Origin: Planctomycetota bacterium
Lineage (GTDB): Bacteria; Planctomycetota; UBA1135; GCA-002686595
Direction of reading: 5' to 3'
Length of the DNA stretch: 64,000 nt
Assembly: GCA_029259595.1 (NCBI GenBank)
Contig: JAJDEW010000003.1
Span: forward strand, 18,705-82,704
Shown here in pieces: positions 61,127-64,000 of this stretch. Numbering within the stretch: position 1 is the stretch's first letter; each line of letters begins with the position of its first letter. The notes beneath the pieces were generated by a model. The model was given only the letters and a program-made list of their open reading frames with translations, did not search any database and was not told the origin of the DNA. The translations under genes were made by a program, and so were the position numbers.

Positions 61127-61725
61127 GAGACCTTCCCCTCGGTGCGTGTGAAGTGCGGTCGCAGCAGCTCCCGGAGCTTGTCCAGCCCGCGGTAATAGCG
61201 CGTCTTCACCGTGGCGACGGGCAGATCGAGGCGCGCGGCGATCTCCTCGAACGAAAGCTCGTCGAACTGACGCAGCTCGACGACGCGACCATAGGCAGGG
61301 TCGAGCCTGGCGAGCGCGGCCCGAATCGTCGAGGTCTGCTCGCCGTCCGTAGAAACGGAGGAGCGGTGATCGGGAATCGGCGCCGTGAGCTCGCCCAGGG
61401 AGCGTGGCGTGCGCCCCTTGCTGCGCAGAGAATTCATCAACGTGTTGATGCAGAAGCGTCCGACCCAGGTCGTCAAGGCGGCCTCGCCGCGGAACGAGTC
61501 GATCTTGCGCCAGACGAGCGCGAAGATCTCCTGCGCGAGGTCATCCAGGTCTTCGTCCGACAGGGGTTGTCCGAGACGAGCGTTCTTGAGCCTAAGGATG
61601 CGCGGGATGCAGCGCATCCGCTCGAGAAACTCGTCGACCGCCTCGGCTGCCCCGGACCGGGCCTCCCGGATCAGGGACAGATCGCTGCGTGAACCGTCCG
61701 GCTCGTTCTTGCGGGGAGCGTGCAT
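61123..61725 (-). CDS. ECF-family RNA polymerase sigma factor (CHAT operon)
   Basis: 200 residues. Sigma2: LSDEDLDDLAQEIFALVWRK, IDSFRGEAALTTWVGRFCIN. Sigma4: ALARLDPAYGRVVELRQFDE, LSFEEIAARLDLPVATVKTR, YYRGLDKLRELL. Distinct in sequence from the ECF at 52053. First gene of a minus-strand operon with a membrane anti-sigma and the TPR-CHAT protease. Divergent from the secreted EF-hand gene, sharing a 231-bp intergenic region that is a likely place for its autoregulated promoter. Confidence 0.94.
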   Translation of the reverse strand: MHAPRKNEPDGSRSDLSLIREARSGAAEAVDEFLERMRCIPRILRLKNARLGQPLSDEDLDDLAQEIFALVWRKIDSFRGEAALTTWVGRFCINTLMNSLRSKGRTPRSLGELTAPIPDHRSSVSTDGEQTSTIRAALARLDPAYGRVVELRQFDELSFEEIAARLDLPVATVKTRYYRGLDKLRELLRPHFTRTEGKVS

Positions 61726-61956
61726 CCGACCTCAACTCTGCGAGGCCTCCTGCAGATCGTCAACGGTGCAAATCGTGGCCTCGAAGTTGCGGGAATGTTG
61801 AAACTGAGAGCGAGGCAAGGACACCTGCGCAGTTCGGCGAGCGGTGCGTGGAAAGAGACTCCGGAAACACGGAACGCTTGCGGGACGACGGACACGAACG
61901 GTGCCCCTGCGCAAGCACAACCGTCCGAATCCCATCAACCCACGCAACGTGCACTC

Positions 61957-62391
61957 ATGAAATTCCGTTCCCTGCTTCCCGTCACGCTCATCGCCAGCCT
62001 GTTCCTCTCCGGCGGAGCCGCGGCTCTCGTCGCCGTGACCTGCCCGTCCGAGGGCATCATCGGCGACTACAACAACAACGGTGCGATCGACTACAGCGAC
62101 CTTGCGGCCCACAGCTACTACTACGGCCAAGGCAGCATGCGCGCCGACCTCAACCGGGACTGCCAGATCAACATCGCGGACATCTCCGTGATGTACGACC
62201 TCTATTACAACGGCAGTGGCACCCTCATGGACTTCAACCGCGATGGAACGGTCGACATCGGGGACTGGATCTCGTTCAACGACGCCTACTTCGTGGGCAG
62301 CTCGTTCGCCAACGTGAACGGCGACTGCACGGTGGACATCGCGGATTTCAGCGTCTACTCGGAGTGGTTCACGAACGGCTGCGGGCAGTAG
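61957..62391 (+). CDS. Secreted dockerin-like/EF-hand protein
   Basis: 144 residues from ATG 61957 with signal peptide (MKFRSLLPVTLIASLFLSGG). The mature protein is little more than four dockerin-type calcium loops: GDYNNNGAIDYSDL, ADLNRDCQINIADI, MDFNRDGTVDIGDW and NVNGDCTVDIADF, each D/N-x-D/N-x-D/N-G-x-I/V-D. Two loops carry Cys, and the C-terminus ends in NGCGQ. Dockerin domains normally form the C-terminal end of large Planctomycete surface proteins; a stand-alone four-loop protein is unusual. Divergent from the ECF-CHAT operon, so a possible sigma target. An ATG further upstream extends the frame but would put the signal peptide inside. Confidence 0.8.
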   Translation: MKFRSLLPVTLIASLFLSGGAAALVAVTCPSEGIIGDYNNNGAIDYSDLAAHSYYYGQGSMRADLNRDCQINIADISVMYDLYYNGSGTLMDFNRDGTVDIGDWISFNDAYFVGSSFANVNGDCTVDIADFSVYSEWFTNGCGQ

Positions 62392-62415
62392 TTCTCGCAG
62401 AACACCCTTCGCGGA

Positions 62416-62451
62416 GAGACGGTGTGCAGCCCTTGGACTGCAGGCCGTCTC
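62416..62451 (+). terminator. Hairpin terminator after the EF-hand gene
   Basis: A 14-bp stem with two mismatches: GAGACGGTGTGCAG (62416-62429) and CTGCAGGCCGTCTC (62438-62451), loop CCCTTGGA, followed by TTCGT. 25 bp after the stop codon. Confidence 0.6.
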
Positions 62452-62711
62452 TTCGTACAGGCGCCCGGCCCTGGCCGAGGGCGGGAAGGACGCGTCGGGG
62501 TGGCCTGCGGTGACGTCTGGACACGGCACGTACCCGACCGCGCGCGGGCCCATCCCGCGGTCACGGTCCACCGCGGACGCCGCTCTTCCGATGAACCCTC
62601 CCGAGTGAACCCTCCCGAGGTCCCGTCCGCCGGGGCGCAACTCCTGCCGTCCACGCGCAAATCCGGGCCCCGGGGGCCGCGATCGAGTGCCTCCTGCGCT
62701 ACGCTTTTTGG
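62452..62711 (+). promoter_or_regulatory. Intergenic region and -10 box before DUF493 gene
   Basis: The non-coding stretch from 62392 to 62711 totals 320 bp; apart from the terminator it holds a 14-bp tandem duplication TGAACCCTCCCGAG (62592-62605, 62606-62619) and a TACGCT -10-like box (62700-62705) 6 nt before the ATG, with no Shine-Dalgarno. No coding sequence of good composition seen. Confidence 0.4.
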
Positions 62712-62975
62712 ATGCACAATCCCTTCGGCGACGCTCACCTCAACCTCGACTATCCCTGCGACTGGACCTACAAGATCGTAGGCCGGGACGAAGAGGCGAT
62801 GCAGCTCGCGGTCTCGATGGTGCTCGACCGGGAATACCGCCTCAACCCCTCCAACCGCAGTCGCACGGGCAAATACCTGTCCCTCGAAATCGTGCTCGAA
62901 GTGCGCGACGAGGACGATCGCCGTGGCGTGGGGCAGGCCTTGCACGATCGCGACGAGATCCTGTTCGTGATCTGA
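62712..62975 (+). CDS. DUF493/YbeD-like protein
   Basis: 87 residues. Matches the small alpha-beta DUF493 (UPF0250, YbeD) fold pattern: LDYPCDWTYKIVGRDEEAM, AVSMVLDREYRLNPSNRSR, GKYLSLEIVLEVRDEDDRRG, LHDRDEILFVI. Length and motif order are normal. YbeD lies next to lipoate genes in enterobacteria and may be regulatory; no lip genes are here. Probably leaderless: TACGCT is 6 nt upstream of ATG. Confidence 0.85.
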   Translation: MHNPFGDAHLNLDYPCDWTYKIVGRDEEAMQLAVSMVLDREYRLNPSNRSRTGKYLSLEIVLEVRDEDDRRGVGQALHDRDEILFVI

Positions 62976-63080
62976 GCCGTCGGTCCGAAGGCCGCGCGCA
63001 AACGAAAAGACGCAGGCCCGTGAGTCCTGCGGCCGGCGCGCGCCATCCGGTCAGGGAACTCCCAGCACGAGGATCCCGCC

Positions 63081-64000
63081 ATGCCGCGTCTGCTTTCCGT
63101 GATCACGAGTCTCTGCCTGTGTGCCGCGCCGCTTGGCGCGCTGCTCGTCGAAGATCCCAGCTCCACCTCCAAGGCCGACCTCCTGCTGCGCCGGGGCCGC
63201 TGGGCCGAGGCGGAGCGGGCGTACGAAGAGGTCCTGGCGCGCGAACCGGACCACGCGCTGGCCTGGTTCCATCTGGGCTATGTCACCAGCGCCCAGGGCA
63301 AGTTCGAGCGCGCGATCGAGGCCAACCAGCGCGCCGCGACCTTTCCCGAGGTCCGCCCGACGGCGCTCTACAACCTGGCCTGCAACTACGCGCGGACCGA
63401 CGCGCTCGAGGCGGCCAGCACGACGCTCGACGCGTCGATCGCGGCCGGCCAGCTCGACTTCGACCTGATGGCGAGCGACCCCGATCTCGCCAGCCTGCGC
63501 GCGGCCGGGCGGGTCAGCCTCCCGCGCGAACCGGTCTGGAAGATGCTCGAGGCGCGCAACGGGCTCACGGTCCGTCACGCCCTGCTCGTCCCCGAGGATC
63601 TGGACCCCGAGCGCCCCGTCACGGCCTTCCTCGCCTTCGCGCCGGGCGGCGGCGGACCGCTCTCGACCGCCTGGGCGATCGAGGAGCTGTGGGCCGGGCT
63701 CGCAACCCACGCGAACGCCGTCGTCCTGTGTCCGGTCGTTCCCGACGACTCCTGGTTCACGCACCCGGCCCACCACGCGCTCGAAGACCTCTTGAAGCAC
63801 GTCGAGCGCGAGCTTGCGATCGAGGGCGACCGCTTTCACTTCATCGGCTTCGCGAGCGGCGCCCGCGCGGCCACGACCTACTCACGCATGTCGAAGCGCT
63901 ACGCGCGCTCCTTGACCGTGCTCTCGAGCCTGGGCTGGTCGAGCTTCGACGACGACGAGCTCGCGCGCTGGGACGAGCTGCCCGTCCACCAGATCGTCGG
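63081..64000 (+). CDS. Exported TPR and alpha/beta-hydrolase protein (partial)
   Basis: About 306 residues are visible; the gene runs off the right edge. Signal peptide (LLSVITSLCLCAAPLGALL). TPR pair at about 32-100 (RGRWAEAERAYEEVLAREPD, HALAWFHLGYVTSAQGKFER). Then an alpha/beta-hydrolase-type domain from about residue 160: VTAFLAFAPGGGGPLSTAW and the nucleophile elbow FHFIGFASGARAATTYSR (GFASG) with Ser as likely nucleophile. Resembles phospholipase/carboxylesterase or polyhydroxybutyrate-depolymerase-like exported esterases. The catalytic Asp and His would lie beyond the window. Confidence 0.75.
   Translation, partial: MPRLLSVITSLCLCAAPLGALLVEDPSSTSKADLLLRRGRWAEAERAYEEVLAREPDHALAWFHLGYVTSAQGKFERAIEANQRAATFPEVRPTALYNLACNYARTDALEAASTTLDASIAAGQLDFDLMASDPDLASLRAAGRVSLPREPVWKMLEARNGLTVRHALLVPEDLDPERPVTAFLAFAPGGGGPLSTAWAIEELWAGLATHANAVVLCPVVPDDSWFTHPAHHALEDLLKHVERELAIEGDRFHFIGFASGARAATTYSRMSKRYARSLTVLSSLGWSSFDDDELARWDELPVHQIV

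Noticed and set aside
62592..62619. 14-bp tandem duplication as an operator
   Set aside because: A single direct duplication without symmetry or a second site gives no support for a regulatory role.

Overview
The window is a GC-rich, densely packed bacterial chromosome segment. Gene content points to Planctomycetota (inference, moderate confidence): many sulfatase-fold enzymes, a dockerin/EF-hand secreted protein, TPR-CHAT and ECF sigma modules, LamG-kelch lipoproteins, and a complete flagellar export set. No rRNA, tRNA, CRISPR array or transposase gene was seen.

Region 1 (1-26943) is a flagellar and motility island. On the minus strand, from about 9950 down to 1, one probable long transcription unit starts at a sigma54-like promoter. 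It encodes a degenerate NtrC-like regulator, a minimal histidine kinase, a pseudo-receiver/HATPase protein, three envelope proteins of unknown role (Pro/Ala-rich TM protein, STN-TPR protein, TPR protein), a PAS histidine kinase with a canonical NtrC-type partner, then flgB-flgC-fliE. Going right on the plus strand are two short flagellins, fliD (own sigma28-like promoter), fliS, a FliT-like small gene and a metallophosphoesterase. Then comes the export/regulatory cluster fliO-P-Q-R-flhB-flhA-flhF-flhG-(small TM gene)-fliA-(two small genes)-(two lipoproteins). It is closed by a convergent flgM candidate whose promoter has a perfect sigma28 -10 box, which would give the usual FliA/FlgM feedback loop.

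Region 2 (27112-51877) is mixed housekeeping and envelope genes. It holds an M1 peptidase, a membrane protein, sfsA, an exported M24B aminopeptidase, a structured 0.5-kb intergenic region, prfB with an intact programmed +1 frameshift, two sulfatase-fold proteins separated by a 161-bp near-palindromic repeat, and purH. These are followed by two tandem LamG-kelch proteins, a third sulfatase-fold lipoprotein, a membrane-anchored trypsin-like protease, a HEAT-repeat/cyclophilin lipoprotein and ribBA.

Region 3 (52053-64000) holds two ECF sigma factor operons. The first is ECF sigma, zinc-finger anti-sigma, a small TM protein, a GspL/PilM-like protein and a GspM/PilO-like protein, closed by a terminator. 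The second, on the minus strand, is ECF sigma, membrane anti-sigma and an exported TPR-CHAT caspase-like protease. It is divergent from a secreted EF-hand protein. The sigma/anti-sigma/CHAT operon is the most interesting candidate system here. A DUF493 gene and a TPR-esterase gene cut by the window edge follow.

Several genes here (exported M24B peptidase, prfB, DUF493, first LamG-kelch gene) lack a ribosome binding site and have a TAnnnT box 6-9 nt before ATG, suggesting leaderless transcripts.
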